DNA of 64,000 nucleotides from NCBI GenBank assembly GCA_017474385.1, contig JAFVHU010000100.1, positions 1 through 64,000 of the forward strand, read 5' to 3'. The stretch is from Afipia sp. (lineage in GTDB: Bacteria; Pseudomonadota; Alphaproteobacteria; Rhizobiales; Xanthobacteraceae). The translations under genes were made by a program, and so were the position numbers. The first letter of the stretch is position 1. Each line of letters starts with the position of its first letter. Below the pieces are notes generated by a model, which worked only from the letters and a program-made list of their open reading frames with translations, was not told where the DNA came from and made no database searches. Positions 42,209 through 51,287 of the stretch are shown piece by piece.

Positions 42209-45022
42209 ATGTCATACGAAGCGAAACAGTCCGATATCCGGGACGCAAAGTTTCGCGGCAGTGATCCAGCGGCTTCCGACGACGACGCGCTGCTGCGCGC
42301 CGATATCCGGCGGCTGGGGCGTATTCTCGGCGACACTGTCCGAGATCAGGAAGGGGCGGATGTTTTCGATCTGGTCGAGCGCATCCGGCAGACCTCGATC
42401 CGCTTCCATCGCGACGACGACAAGCCGGCACGCCGCGAGCTTGAGGCCATTTTGGACGGGATGTCGATCGCCGACACCGTCCGCATCGTTCGTGCGTTCA
42501 GCTATTTCTCGCATCTGGCCAACATCGCCGAAGACCAGAACAACATTCGCCAGCGCCGCGCCCAGGATATGGCGGGCACCGCTTCGCGCCCCGGCACCCT
42601 GACGCGGGCGTTGATGCGCGCGCAAGACGCGGGTATCGATGCCGATGCGTTGCGCGCATTCTTTGCCAAGGCGCAGGTCAGCCCGGTTCTTACCGCGCAT
42701 CCGACCGAAGTCCGCCGCAAGAGCACGATCGACCGCGAAATGGAGATCGCATCCGTCCTCAACATCCGCGATCGCACCCAGATGACTGCGGATGAGATCG
42801 CGGCGAGCGACGAGCAGTTGCGCCGCGCCGTCGTGACGCTTTGGCAGACTAATCTTTTGAGGCGGACCAAGCTGACGGTGCTGGACGAAGTATCGAACGG
42901 CCTGTCGTTCTACGACTACACATTCCTGCGCGAGGTGCCCCGGCTGCACTGTTCGCTGGAGGACCGGCTGGCCGAAGAGGGCGGCACGGCCGTCGATGCG
43001 CACGATGTCCCGGAGCTGGCAACTTTCCTGAAAATGGGAAGCTGGATCGGCGGCGACCGGGACGGCAATCCGTTCGTGACGGCAGAGGTGATGCGCGGCG
43101 CCCTTAACCTGCACGCCACGCGTATTCTTCGCTTCTATCTTGCAGAATTGCATGAGCTCGGCGCGGAACTGTCGCTCGCAGCCCATCTTGCAGATGTGTC
43201 GCCCGAATTGCGTGCGCTGGCGGGGCAATCCCCGGACCCGTCGCCTCATCGCAGCGGTGAGCCTTATCGGCTTGCAGTCTCCGGCATCTACGCGCGGCTC
43301 GCGGCAACCGCGCTGAAGCTGAAGATCGAAACCAGCCGTCCGCCGGTCGGCGCTGCGATGGCCTATGCCGGTCCGGATGAACTCGCGCGCGATCTCGACG
43401 TGCTGCATGCGTCGCTGGTCGCCAACAATTCGCTGGTGATCGCGCGAGGGCGGCTGCGGCATCTGCGCCGGGCGGTGGACTGTTTCGGCTTTCACCTTGC
43501 GGCGCTCGACATGCGGCAGAACTCCGCCGTGCACGAGCGGACCATCGCCGAACTGTTTGAGGCGGCGTCACCCGGCACCAACTATCGGGAAATGCCGGAA
43601 GAAGCGCGCATCGCGCTGCTGTCGCGCGAACTGAACACCGCACGTCCGCTGGCTTCGCCGTTCGTCGCTTACGGCGAGGAGACAATCAAGGAACTGGCCG
43701 TGCTGCGTGCGGCGGCGGAAGCGCACGCGACGTTCGGCGGCGCTGTCATTCCTCAATGCATCATCTCGATGACGGAGGGCGTGTCGGATCTGCTCGAGGT
43801 TGCCGTTCTCCTGAAGGAAGCGGGACTGGTCGCGCCCGACGCCACCAGCCGTCTCAACATCGTGCCGCTGTTCGAGACCATCGACGATCTGCGGCAGTGC
43901 GCGCAGATCATGGACAGTCTGTTCTCGCTGCCGGAGTATCGCCGCCTTGTCGATAGCCGCGGTGGCCTTCAGGAGGTTATGCTCGGCTATTCCGACAGCA
44001 ACAAGGACGGCGGCTTCGTCACCTCGGGCTGGGAGCTTTACAAGGCCGAGATCAGCCTCGTGGAAGTGTTCGAGCGCCATGGCGTGCGGCTGCGGCTGTT
44101 TCACGGGCGTGGCGGGTCGGTCGGCCGCGGTGGCGGGCCGAGCTATGACGCGATCCTGGCGCAGCCCGGCGGAGCGGTGAACGGACAGATCCGCATCACC
44201 GAGCAGGGCGAAATCATCTCCAGCAAGTATTCCAACGCCGATGTTGGCCGCCACAATCTCGAAATTCTCGCCGCGGCGACGCTGGAAGCGAGTCTCTTGC
44301 AGCCGAAGCATTCCGCGCCGCGTGACGAATACATCGCCGCGATGGAGGAGCTTTCCAACCTCGCTTATGCGGCCTATCGCAATCTCGTCTATGAAACGGA
44401 AGGTTTTGAGGATTACTTCTGGGCGTCCACGGTGATCTCGGAAATTTCGACGCTCAACATCGGCAGCCGTCCGGCCTCGCGCACCAAGACCCGCAAGATC
44501 GAAGACTTGCGCGCGATCCCCTGGGTGTTCAGCTGGGCGCAATGCCGGCTGATGCTACCGGGCTGGTACGGCTTCGGCGGCGCGGTCGATGCGTGGGTCA
44601 AGCAGCATCCCGACAAGGGTATCGCGTTCCTTCAGGAGCTGTACCGCGAGTGGCCGTTCTTCCAGACGCTGCTGTCCAACATGGATATGGTGCTCTCAAA
44701 GAGCAGCATCGCCATCGCGTCGCGCTATGCGGACCTTGTGCCGGACGAAAAGCTGCGCAGCACCATCTTCGGCCGTATTCGCGCGGAGTGGCATGACTCG
44801 ATCGAGACGCTGCTGACGATCATGGGGCATGACCGGTTGTTGCAGGGAAATTACTTGCTCGAACGCTCGATTCGCAATCGCTTTCCCTATCTCGATCCGC
44901 TCAACCACGTGCAGGTCGAACTGCTTCAGGCGCACCGGTCGCAAAGCACCGACGAACAGGTGTTGCGCGGTATTCAGCTCACCATCAACGGAATTTCCGC
45001 GGGGCTGCGCAACAGCGGCTAA
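42209..45022 (+). CDS. ppc: Phosphoenolpyruvate carboxylase
   Basis: A 937-residue enzyme of full family length. The catalytic His164 is in [13 protein letters not shown]. The second signature is [20 protein letters not shown], followed by [20 protein letters not shown], the mobile loop, and [14 protein letters not shown]. The C-terminus ends [12 protein letters not shown], the normal ending of the enzyme and needed for activity in the family. It converts PEP and bicarbonate to oxaloacetate, replenishing the TCA cycle in the cytoplasm. It stands alone between acyl-CoA genes, with its own 167-bp upstream region. Confidence 0.97.
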   Translation: MSYEAKQSDIRDAKFRGSDPAASDDDALLRADIRRLGRILGDTVRDQEGADVFDLVERIRQTSIRFHRDDDKPARRELEAILDGMSIADTVRIVRAFSYFSHLANIAEDQNNIRQRRAQDMAGTASRPGTLTRALMRAQDAGIDADALRAFFAKAQVSPVLTAHPTEVRRKSTIDREMEIASVLNIRDRTQMTADEIAASDEQLRRAVVTLWQTNLLRRTKLTVLDEVSNGLSFYDYTFLREVPRLHCSLEDRLAEEGGTAVDAHDVPELATFLKMGSWIGGDRDGNPFVTAEVMRGALNLHATRILRFYLAELHELGAELSLAAHLADVSPELRALAGQSPDPSPHRSGEPYRLAVSGIYARLAATALKLKIETSRPPVGAAMAYAGPDELARDLDVLHASLVANNSLVIARGRLRHLRRAVDCFGFHLAALDMRQNSAVHERTIAELFEAASPGTNYREMPEEARIALLSRELNTARPLASPFVAYGEETIKELAVLRAAAEAHATFGGAVIPQCIISMTEGVSDLLEVAVLLKEAGLVAPDATSRLNIVPLFETIDDLRQCAQIMDSLFSLPEYRRLVDSRGGLQEVMLGYSDSNKDGGFVTSGWELYKAEISLVEVFERHGVRLRLFHGRGGSVGRGGGPSYDAILAQPGGAVNGQIRITEQGEIISSKYSNADVGRHNLEILAAATLEASLLQPKHSAPRDEYIAAMEELSNLAYAAYRNLVYETEGFEDYFWASTVISEISTLNIGSRPASRTKTRKIEDLRAIPWVFSWAQCRLMLPGWYGFGGAVDAWVKQHPDKGIAFLQELYREWPFFQTLLSNMDMVLSKSSIAIASRYADLVPDEKLRSTIFGRIRAEWHDSIETLLTIMGHDRLLQGNYLLERSIRNRFPYLDPLNHVQVELLQAHRSQSTDEQVLRGIQLTINGISAGLRNSG

Positions 45023-45046
45023 AATCAAAAACAACGGGAGGTATCG

Positions 45047-45835
45047 ATGACCGAGACTGACACCATTCTTGTGGAGCACGAAGGTCCCGTTACCATCGTT
45101 TCAATCAACCGGCCGGAGCGCAAGAATGCCGTCGATGGCGCAACGGCGCGCCGCCTGTTCGATGCCTTCCGCGCCTTCGATGCCGATCCGGATTCGTCAG
45201 TCGCAGTGTTCACGGGCACCGGCGGCGCATTTTGCGCGGGCGCCGACCTGAAAGCCGTTGCAATCGGTGATCGCGAGAAGAAGCGCGAGCTTGGCGGGCA
45301 CGACAGCATTGCGCCGATGGGACCAAGCCGTCTGCGCCTGAGTAAGCCGGTGATCGCGGCGGTCGAAGGTCATGCGGTCGCGGGCGGAATGGAACTGGCG
45401 CTGTGGGCGGACATGCGCGTGGTCGGCGAGGGCGCGACCTTCGGGATATTCTGCCGCCGCTTCGGCGTGCCACTGATTGATCTCGGCACGATCCGGCTGC
45501 CGCGGCTTATCGGTCATTCGCGCGCGATGGATCTGATCCTCACAGGGCGGCCGGTCGACGCCAAGGAGGCGTTCGACATCGGGATCGCCAATCGCCTTGT
45601 GCCGAAGGGCGAGGCGCGGGCGCATGCCGTCGCGCTGGCACAGGATCTGGCGAAATTTCCGCAAGCCTGCCTGCGTAACGACAAGCGCTCGGCCCTGCGT
45701 CAATGGGATCTCGACGAGACGTCCGCCATTATTGATGAAATGCAAGGCGGACTCGATGTCATCGCGTCCGGCGAGACGCTCGAAGGTGCGACACGTTTCG
45801 CGAGCGGACAGGGGCGGCACGGGTCGTTCAAGTAA
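45047..45835 (+). CDS. Crotonase / enoyl-CoA hydratase family protein
   Basis: A 262-residue crotonase. It contains INRPERKNAVDGATARRLFD, the oxyanion segment GTGGAFCAGADLKAV and VEGHAVAGGMELALWADMRV, then FCRRFGVPLIDLGTIRLPRL in the active-site region. The last part lacks the acidic GlnGly pattern of classic short-chain hydratases, so an isomerase or other crotonase role is possible. CGGGAGG precedes the ATG. It lies 24 bp downstream of ppc and might be co-transcribed with it, but functionally belongs with the acyl-CoA genes. Confidence 0.87.
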   Translation: MTETDTILVEHEGPVTIVSINRPERKNAVDGATARRLFDAFRAFDADPDSSVAVFTGTGGAFCAGADLKAVAIGDREKKRELGGHDSIAPMGPSRLRLSKPVIAAVEGHAVAGGMELALWADMRVVGEGATFGIFCRRFGVPLIDLGTIRLPRLIGHSRAMDLILTGRPVDAKEAFDIGIANRLVPKGEARAHAVALAQDLAKFPQACLRNDKRSALRQWDLDETSAIIDEMQGGLDVIASGETLEGATRFASGQGRHGSFK

Positions 45836-45846
45836 AGATTAGATTA

Positions 45847-45930
45847 TCGTCATTGCGAGCGAAGCGAAGCAATCCAGAGCCGCAAGCAAGAACTGGATTG
45901 CTTCGTCGCAAGCGCTCCTCGCAATGACGA
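45847..45930. repeat. 84-bp imperfect inverted repeat between convergent genes
   Basis: TCGTCATTGCGAGCGAAGCG at the left and its near complement ending CGCAATGACGA at the right form a long hairpin, with CAATCCAG / CTGGATTG as inner pairs. This intergenic family is widespread in alphaproteobacteria. It separates the crotonase stop (45835) from the stop of the convergent SDR gene (45947) and probably ends transcription from both sides. Confidence 0.75.
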
Positions 45931-45946
45931 TGGATGGGGTTGCGTA

Positions 45947-46867
45947 TCAGATCGCGTCCCACGAGAAAATGTCGGCGGAACGATCAAGCTTGTAGAACGA
46001 GGACTTCAGCGCGGGCATGCCGTGTTCGGCGATGGTCTGCGGCGTCCAGCCGCCGTCGCGGTGGATCGAGCGCAGCGGGCGCGACTGACCCATCAGGAAG
46101 ATTTCGTTCATACGGACCGCGAAAATCTGTCCAGTGACGTCCTTGGCCGCGTCGCTGAGCAGGAACACCGACAGCGGCGCGATCTTCTCCGGCCCCATCT
46201 GCTGCATGCGCGCCACGCGGGCCTTCTCTTCCTCGGTCTCGGTCGGAATGGTGCCGATCAGGCGGCTCCATGCGAACGGCGACACGCAGTTCGAGCGCAC
46301 GTTGAAGCGCTCCATATCGAGCGCGATCGATTTCGAGAGCCCAACGATGCCGAGCTTGGCGGCAGCGTAGTTCGCCTGGCCGAAATTGCCGATCAACCCC
46401 GAGGTCGAGGTGAAATGCACGAACGCGCCGCTTTCCTGCTCGCGGAAGATGCGGGCTGCGGCGTGCGACGTGTAAAACGAGCCGAGCAGGTGAACCTTGA
46501 TAACCGACTCGAAAGCCTCGACGCTCATGCGATGGAAAATTGCGTCGCGCAGAATACCGGCGTTGTTTACCACGCCGTCCAGCTTGCCGTAGGTGTCGAC
46601 GGCTTGCTTGATGATCTTGCTGGCGGGGAGGGCTTCGGCAACCGACTCGAAGTTGGCGACAGCCGTGCCGCCGCGCTTCTTGATTTCCTCGACCACCTCT
46701 TCAGCGGGCGCGGCGTTGGTGCCCGATCCGTCAGAAGCGACGCCAGGATCGTTGACCACGACCTTGGCGCCCTCGGCGGCTGTGAGCAGCGCGATCTCAC
46801 GGCCGATGCCACGGCCCGCACCGGTGACGACGATGACCTTGCCGTCCAGCGATTTCTTGTTCGACAT
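45947..46867 (-). CDS. SDR oxidoreductase (3-hydroxyacyl-CoA dehydrogenase type)
   Basis: A 306-residue short-chain dehydrogenase. The coenzyme motif is VVTGAGRGIGREIALLTAAE followed by VVNDPGV, as in the dehydrogenase part of peroxisomal multifunctional enzyme type 2. NNAGILRD, the catalytic Ser in TSTSGLIGNFG and YAAAK are present, giving the full Asn-Ser-Tyr-Lys set. The C-terminal extension after residue 230 is also as in that group. AGGAG precedes the ATG. It is the last gene of an operon with a thiolase-like protein and a DUF35 partner, so a 3-hydroxyacyl-CoA substrate is likely. Confidence 0.87.
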   Translation of the reverse strand: MSNKKSLDGKVIVVTGAGRGIGREIALLTAAEGAKVVVNDPGVASDGSGTNAAPAEEVVEEIKKRGGTAVANFESVAEALPASKIIKQAVDTYGKLDGVVNNAGILRDAIFHRMSVEAFESVIKVHLLGSFYTSHAAARIFREQESGAFVHFTSTSGLIGNFGQANYAAAKLGIVGLSKSIALDMERFNVRSNCVSPFAWSRLIGTIPTETEEEKARVARMQQMGPEKIAPLSVFLLSDAAKDVTGQIFAVRMNEIFLMGQSRPLRSIHRDGGWTPQTIAEHGMPALKSSFYKLDRSADIFSWDAI

Positions 46868-46890
46868 GACTTTAACTCCTGTTTTAGCTG

Positions 46891-48030
46891 TCAGCGTTCG
46901 TTGGTGAAAATGATGGTGCCGCTGGCGGCGAACATGCCGCCGACGCCATGGCAGACTGAAATCTTCGCGCCCGGTACCTGCGCTGGCGCGATGCCGCGCA
47001 TTTGCCGCACGCTTTCCTGCAATGCGTACATTCCGTACATGCCGGAATGCATGTAGCTGAGGCCGCCGCCGTTGGTGTTCATCGGCAGCTTGCCGCCAAT
47101 GGCGGTGTTGCGGTCGGCGATGAACTTGCCGGTTTCCTCATGCGGCATGAAGCCGAGATCGCCGAGGCCGAACAGCGGCAGATGCGCGAAGGCGTCGTAG
47201 ATCATCAGGTGATCGACATCCTTGTGGGCGATGCCGGCCTCGCGGAACGCGGTCGGACCCGCCACCTTGAAGGCGCGCGATGAGTTGAAGGTTTCCATCT
47301 GGCTGACCATCGGCGTCTCGACGCTCTCGCCGGTGCCGAGGATGTAAACAGGTTTCTGCGGGAAATCCTTGGCGCGGTCCGCGCTGGTCAGGATCAGCGC
47401 GCCGCCGCCGTCGGTGACCAGACAGCACTGAAGGATGCGGAAAGGATAGGCGATCATCCGCGAGTTGAGCACGTCCTCGACCGTGATCGGATCTTTCATC
47501 ATGGCGCGCGGGTTTTTCGCCGCCCATTCGCGCTGAACCACCGACACCATTGCAATCTGCTCGTGGGTGATGCCGTAGGTCTTCATGTAACGCAGCACGG
47601 GAATCGGGAACATGCTGGGCGGGCCGTAAACGCCGAACGGCGCTTCGAACTGGCCCTGCAGGCCGTCCGCCGGAATCGAGCGCGGCAATTTGCCGATCAT
47701 CGACTTGCCGCTCTCGGCATGCGTAATGAGGACTGTCTTGCACAGGCCGGCTTCGATCGCGGCCGCGGCGTGGCGAACGTGCAGCATGAACGAGCAGCCG
47801 CCGACGGACGTGCCGTCAACCCACGTCGGCGTGATGCCGAGGTAGTGTGCGAGCTGTTGCGGCGTCTCGACCGCGGTGGCGATGCCATCGATGTCCGACA
47901 GCTTCAGTCCTGCATCCGACAGCGCGTTCAGCGCGGCATCTGCATGCAGCTGGATCTGCGACATGTCGGGAATGACGCCGAGCTTGGTGGTTTCAGCCGC
48001 ACCGACGACGGCAACCTGATTTCTGCGCAT
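46891..48030 (-). CDS. Thiolase-family protein (SCP-x/lipid-transfer type)
   Basis: A 379-residue thiolase-fold protein. The usual nucleophile position is Cys79 in SVGGCSFMLHVRHAAAAIEA. The C-terminal half has NTNGGGLSYMHSGMYGM with His328 and CHGVGGMFAASGTIIF with Cys360, so all three thiolase active-site residues seem present although the surrounding motifs are altered. This pattern, together with a DUF35 gene four bases upstream, is that of SCP-x-type thiolases and related aldolases, which act as complexes with the OB-fold partner. It would cleave a 3-ketoacyl-CoA or a beta-hydroxyacyl-CoA. Confidence 0.85.
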   Translation of the reverse strand: MRRNQVAVVGAAETTKLGVIPDMSQIQLHADAALNALSDAGLKLSDIDGIATAVETPQQLAHYLGITPTWVDGTSVGGCSFMLHVRHAAAAIEAGLCKTVLITHAESGKSMIGKLPRSIPADGLQGQFEAPFGVYGPPSMFPIPVLRYMKTYGITHEQIAMVSVVQREWAAKNPRAMMKDPITVEDVLNSRMIAYPFRILQCCLVTDGGGALILTSADRAKDFPQKPVYILGTGESVETPMVSQMETFNSSRAFKVAGPTAFREAGIAHKDVDHLMIYDAFAHLPLFGLGDLGFMPHEETGKFIADRNTAIGGKLPMNTNGGGLSYMHSGMYGMYALQESVRQMRGIAPAQVPGAKISVCHGVGGMFAASGTIIFTNER

Positions 48031-48034
48031 GGTT

Positions 48035-48448
48035 TTAACCCTTCGCCGGGCGAAACTGGGGAAGGGTGATCTTGTCGCTGACTTTCTCGAATGCGACTTC
48101 GAGTTTCATGTCGAGCACGAGCGCTTCGGGCGTCTGCGGACAATCGAGAATATTGCTCATCATCCGCGGGCCTTCGTCGAGTTCGACGACTGCGATGGCA
48201 TAAGGTGGTGTGAAGCCGGGCGCTGCGGGCCGGTGGTTGATCACGTAGCTGTAGAGCTTGCCCTTGCCGCTGGCCTTGAACACGCTGACCTTGCGCGAGG
48301 CACAGGACGGGCAGAACGGGCGGGGCGGAAAATAGACGTTCGAGCAATCGTCGCAGCGCTGGAGGCGAAGTTCCCCTGACTGTGTGCCGTCCCAAAAGTG
48401 CTGGGTTTCGGGCGTTGGCACCGGCAAGGCGCGCGAAGGTGCAGCCAT
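48035..48448 (-). CDS. DUF35 Zn-ribbon / OB-fold protein
   Basis: A 137-residue protein. The N-terminal zinc ribbon has CDDC and CPSC (LQRCDDCSNVYFPPRPFCPS), followed by an OB-fold with LYSYVINHRPAAPGFTPPYA. These proteins bind acyl-CoA and assemble with SCP-x thiolases or aldolases. The order DUF35, thiolase, SDR is a coherent operon for one chain-shortening step. The ATG at 48448 is preceded by GGGAGAG, and an 18-bp palindromic operator candidate lies 30 bp upstream. Confidence 0.88.
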   Translation of the reverse strand: MAAPSRALPVPTPETQHFWDGTQSGELRLQRCDDCSNVYFPPRPFCPSCASRKVSVFKASGKGKLYSYVINHRPAAPGFTPPYAIAVVELDEGPRMMSNILDCPQTPEALVLDMKLEVAFEKVSDKITLPQFRPAKG

Positions 48449-48477
48449 CTGCAGTCTCTCCCTGATCGTTGGCTTTT

Positions 48478-48495
48478 GTTAATTGGTCGATTAAC
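48478..48495. promoter_or_regulatory. 18-bp palindromic operator of the DUF35-thiolase-SDR operon
   Basis: GTTAATTGGTCGATTAAC has perfect 6-bp arms (GTTAAT / ATTAAC) around TGGTCG. It lies 30 bp upstream of the DUF35 start, at a typical repressor position. A related sequence stands between the divergent SDR and crotonase genes at 39597-39614. Confidence 0.6.
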
Positions 48496-48955
48496 TTTAT
48501 GCCGATAATCCCAGCCGCAGGCAAGCGACGCCGGACGCAGAGCCATGCGCGCTCCGAGCACAACACATTCGTTGGCACGCCGCGCGACCGATGGCCGCAT
48601 TCGCATCGCGTTCGCTAGCTAGCGGGACAATCCCATCAAAACTGCAAGGGAATTGGCTTTTTCGCCCGGCCACTGCGCGATAGAGCATCTGCGGCCGCGC
48701 GGTTTTTGAGGTTTAAGACATCGTCGGCCGGCGCGAGAATTGAACCTGCGGATGGTTCGAGGCGACCAATGCCGAAGGTTCGATTGCACCGTTCCGCGCG
48801 GAACCTTCAGAGATGCGTTGCTCCTTTTCGAGACACCGTTTTTCTTTGTGGGGACCTGTAGCAAATCGGCCACGGAATCTGCCTTTACGGCGTTGAATGG
48901 GCGGGGCTTTTATGATTTTTGGAGTCATTAAGATTTTTATCGAGACGTATTGCTG
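48496..48955. other. 460-bp region without a recognised gene
   Basis: No coding frame with a plausible ribosome site or known domain was found on either strand; the open frames seen are GC-biased shadows. The region contains a 14-bp palindrome GTTCCGCGCGGAAC at 48791-48804, nested with a GAAGGTTC / GAACCTTC pair at 48774-48781 and 48801-48808. A run of AT-rich sequence near 48910-48945 probably holds the promoter of the TPR-barrel gene. No tRNA could be folded from it by eye. Confidence 0.45.
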
Positions 48956-50317
48956 ATGTGGAATTTCATGCAACGATCGCGCGCGTTCGGAGGAGCAAAC
49001 TTGTTTCGCTCTTCTGCATTGCTGATCGCGTGCGCAACCATCCTCATTGCGCCGACAAGTGCCGCGCGTTCGCAAAGCGCAGCGGAGCAGAATCAACTGT
49101 TTCAACAGATGGTCCGCAATCCGGCAAACCATGAAGTGACGTTCGCTTACGTCAAGGTTGCGACCGAGCGCGGAGATTACGAAGCCGCGATCGGCGCGCT
49201 TGAGCGGCTACTGTTCTATAATCCCAAGTTGACGCGCGTGAAATACGAACTCGGTGCGCTGTATTTCCGGCTCGGCTCCTACGAGATGGCGAAGCGCTAT
49301 TTCAAGGAAGCTCTCGCGAGCCCGGATATCGATGCGATCACCAAGGAGCGCGTCGAAACCTATTTGCCCGACACCGAGAAACAGCTTCAGCCAAGCCGGT
49401 TCTCCGGTTTCGCGCAGACCGGTATCCGCTCGCAGAGCAATGCTAGTTTTGCGCCTGGCGGCGGTGTCCTGCGTCTCGGCGGTCAGGATCTTGCGCTGCT
49501 GCCGACCGCGCAGCGGAAGGCTGACATCAACTGGTTCGGATTGGTCGGGCTAAGTCATGACTATGATTTGCAGAACCAGCGCGGCGACATTCTTGAAACC
49601 CGCGCCGTTGGATATCTCACCGAGCAATCGCGCCTGAAGGATCTGAATGTCGGCTTCGTCGATGTCAGCTTCGGTCCACGGCTCGCGCTCGCACCGGGGC
49701 TTCTGCCGGGCGTCACCATCAAACCCTATGTGGTTGGCGGGAATACCTGGGTCGGCGGATCGTCGTACTTTTCGACGGCCGGCGCCGGCGTCGGCGTGAA
49801 AATTCCGGTGAACGACAGGTTTACATTCGGTCCTGATTTCGAATGGCGCCGCGCGGATTTCAGGACCATCGATCCTGTCGCGGGTTTCAGTTCCGGTGAC
49901 TGGTATACGACCAGTCTTTCGGCAAACTGGAATATCGCGCAACAGATCAAGTTCGATGCGCGCGGCCTCTATCGGCGAGGCGACTCGACATTGGGGTACC
50001 AGTCATTCGACCAGTGGGCGATCGAAGCTGCCTTGACGCTTGAGTTTGCACCACCGTTTGTCTGGATGTCGCGCAACTGGAGCATCGCGCCGTTCGCCCG
50101 GTGGATCGACACGCGGTTCGATGCGGCAAATCCGTTCATTGATCCGCTGGTTGCACGCGCCGATCACCAGTGGTCGGTGGGTGCGCTGTTCAATGCGCCT
50201 GTGACGAAGAATTTCGGCATTTCGGCTGCGGTTCAGTACGACAAGACCAATTCCTCGCTGCCAAACTATCGCCTCGACAACTTCTCCGTGATGTTCGGCC
50301 CGACGGCACGATTCTGA
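48956..50317 (+). CDS. TPR-domain outer-membrane beta-barrel protein (Slam/DUF560-like layout)
   Basis: A 453-residue secreted protein. After a signal-type segment (about residues 14-40, ending SAARSQS) come TPR-like helices near 50-130 (EVTFAYVKVATERGDYEAAI, LERLLFYNP, YELGALYFRLGSYEMAKRYF). From about residue 150 there is an alternating aromatic/polar beta-strand pattern to the end, with the terminal residue Phe (GPTARF), as in outer-membrane barrels. This layout, TPR then barrel, is that of surface lipoprotein assembly modulators. Membership is suggested by architecture, not proven. ATG 48956 or 48968 could be the start. A secreted FecR-domain protein follows 11 bp downstream and may be its cargo. 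Confidence 0.65.
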   Translation: MWNFMQRSRAFGGANLFRSSALLIACATILIAPTSAARSQSAAEQNQLFQQMVRNPANHEVTFAYVKVATERGDYEAAIGALERLLFYNPKLTRVKYELGALYFRLGSYEMAKRYFKEALASPDIDAITKERVETYLPDTEKQLQPSRFSGFAQTGIRSQSNASFAPGGGVLRLGGQDLALLPTAQRKADINWFGLVGLSHDYDLQNQRGDILETRAVGYLTEQSRLKDLNVGFVDVSFGPRLALAPGLLPGVTIKPYVVGGNTWVGGSSYFSTAGAGVGVKIPVNDRFTFGPDFEWRRADFRTIDPVAGFSSGDWYTTSLSANWNIAQQIKFDARGLYRRGDSTLGYQSFDQWAIEAALTLEFAPPFVWMSRNWSIAPFARWIDTRFDAANPFIDPLVARADHQWSVGALFNAPVTKNFGISAAVQYDKTNSSLPNYRLDNFSVMFGPTARF

Positions 50318-50328
50318 GGGAACAGCAC

Positions 50329-51240
50329 ATGATCTCACGCAATCACTTGGTTCTCGCTGCGTTGCTCGCATCGTTGGCCGCGGCTGGATTGTCCTCGCAC
50401 GCGGCCGCCCAGAACTCCGGTCGTGTCGGCGCCGTCAATCTCGATGCGACCGGCACGCCGCCGGGCGCGGCCACGCGCACGCTCACCATCGGCACCAATG
50501 TCATCTACAAAGAGCGGGTGCAGACGTCGGCGCAGGGATCGACGCAGATCATGTTTCCCGACACCTCGACGCTGAATGTCGGCCGCAACAGCAATATCGT
50601 CATCGACGAGTACGTCTACGATCCGGCTGCCGGGACCGGCAAGATGGTGGCGACGGTCTCCAAGGGCGTGATGCGCTTTGTCGGCGGGCAGATCAGCCAC
50701 ACCGCAGGCGTCACCGTGAAGACGCCGGTGGCGACGCTCGGCATCCGCGGCGGCGTAGCAACGGTGGTTTATCCGATCCCGCCGGGCTTTACCGGTTCCG
50801 ATCCGAAGCTGGCGCAGGCGCAAGGCGAGATCGTCATCGGCCATGTCGGCTCGGTGGTCATCAAGAACAATGTCGGCTCGGTAATCGTTCGTCCCGGGTA
50901 CATGACGTGGGTGTCCGGTCCGAACGATCCGATCCCGGAGCCGTTCCCGATTCCAGACTTCCTGCTGCAGAAGATCATGGCCGCGCTAAGCAGTGGGACC
51001 GGACAGACCGGCGGTGTGTCCGATCTGCCGACCGACCAGATGGCCGCGCGGCTCGGCTTCGGCAAGACCATCGTCACCGATCCGGCGAAGCCGCCGGGCA
51101 CCGATCCGCTCGGCTACTTCTCGATCTTCGATGGCGGCAACTCCATCGCGAAGAACAAGTCGCAGTCGAACCAGACCAATCAGGTCAATCAGCCGCCGCC
51201 AAATACAAATCCGGGCTGCGGAAATTGCAGCAACGATTGA
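50329..51240 (+). CDS. Secreted FecR-domain protein
   Basis: A 303-residue protein with a signal peptide (about residues 1-26, ending SSHAAAQN, no lipobox). Residues about 40-140 form a FecR-type domain: LTIGTNVIYKERVQTSAQGS, STLNVGRNSNIVIDEYVYDP, VATVSKGVMRFVGGQISHTA and VKTPVATLGIRGGVATV. The classic FecR is an anti-sigma regulator with a cytoplasmic tail and one membrane helix. Here there is no such helix and no sigma factor gene, so it is a periplasmic or extracellular FecR-fold protein. The C-terminus is rich in Asn, Gln and Pro. It is co-transcribed with the TPR-barrel protein. Confidence 0.82.
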   Translation: MISRNHLVLAALLASLAAAGLSSHAAAQNSGRVGAVNLDATGTPPGAATRTLTIGTNVIYKERVQTSAQGSTQIMFPDTSTLNVGRNSNIVIDEYVYDPAAGTGKMVATVSKGVMRFVGGQISHTAGVTVKTPVATLGIRGGVATVVYPIPPGFTGSDPKLAQAQGEIVIGHVGSVVIKNNVGSVIVRPGYMTWVSGPNDPIPEPFPIPDFLLQKIMAALSSGTGQTGGVSDLPTDQMAARLGFGKTIVTDPAKPPGTDPLGYFSIFDGGNSIAKNKSQSNQTNQVNQPPPNTNPGCGNCSND

Positions 51241-51287
51241 GGTTCGGCGGCCGCGACTGCAACAGCGTAACCACTGGCGACGGGAAA

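Noticed and set aside
48730-48800. Possible tRNA, because of GGTTCGATT-like sequence
   Set aside because: No acceptor, D- or anticodon arms could be paired around it.
48713-49132. Minus-strand frame of 139 codons upstream of and overlapping the TPR-barrel gene
   Set aside because: It overlaps the signal peptide and start of a well-supported gene and has no domain; a shadow of GC-rich sequence.
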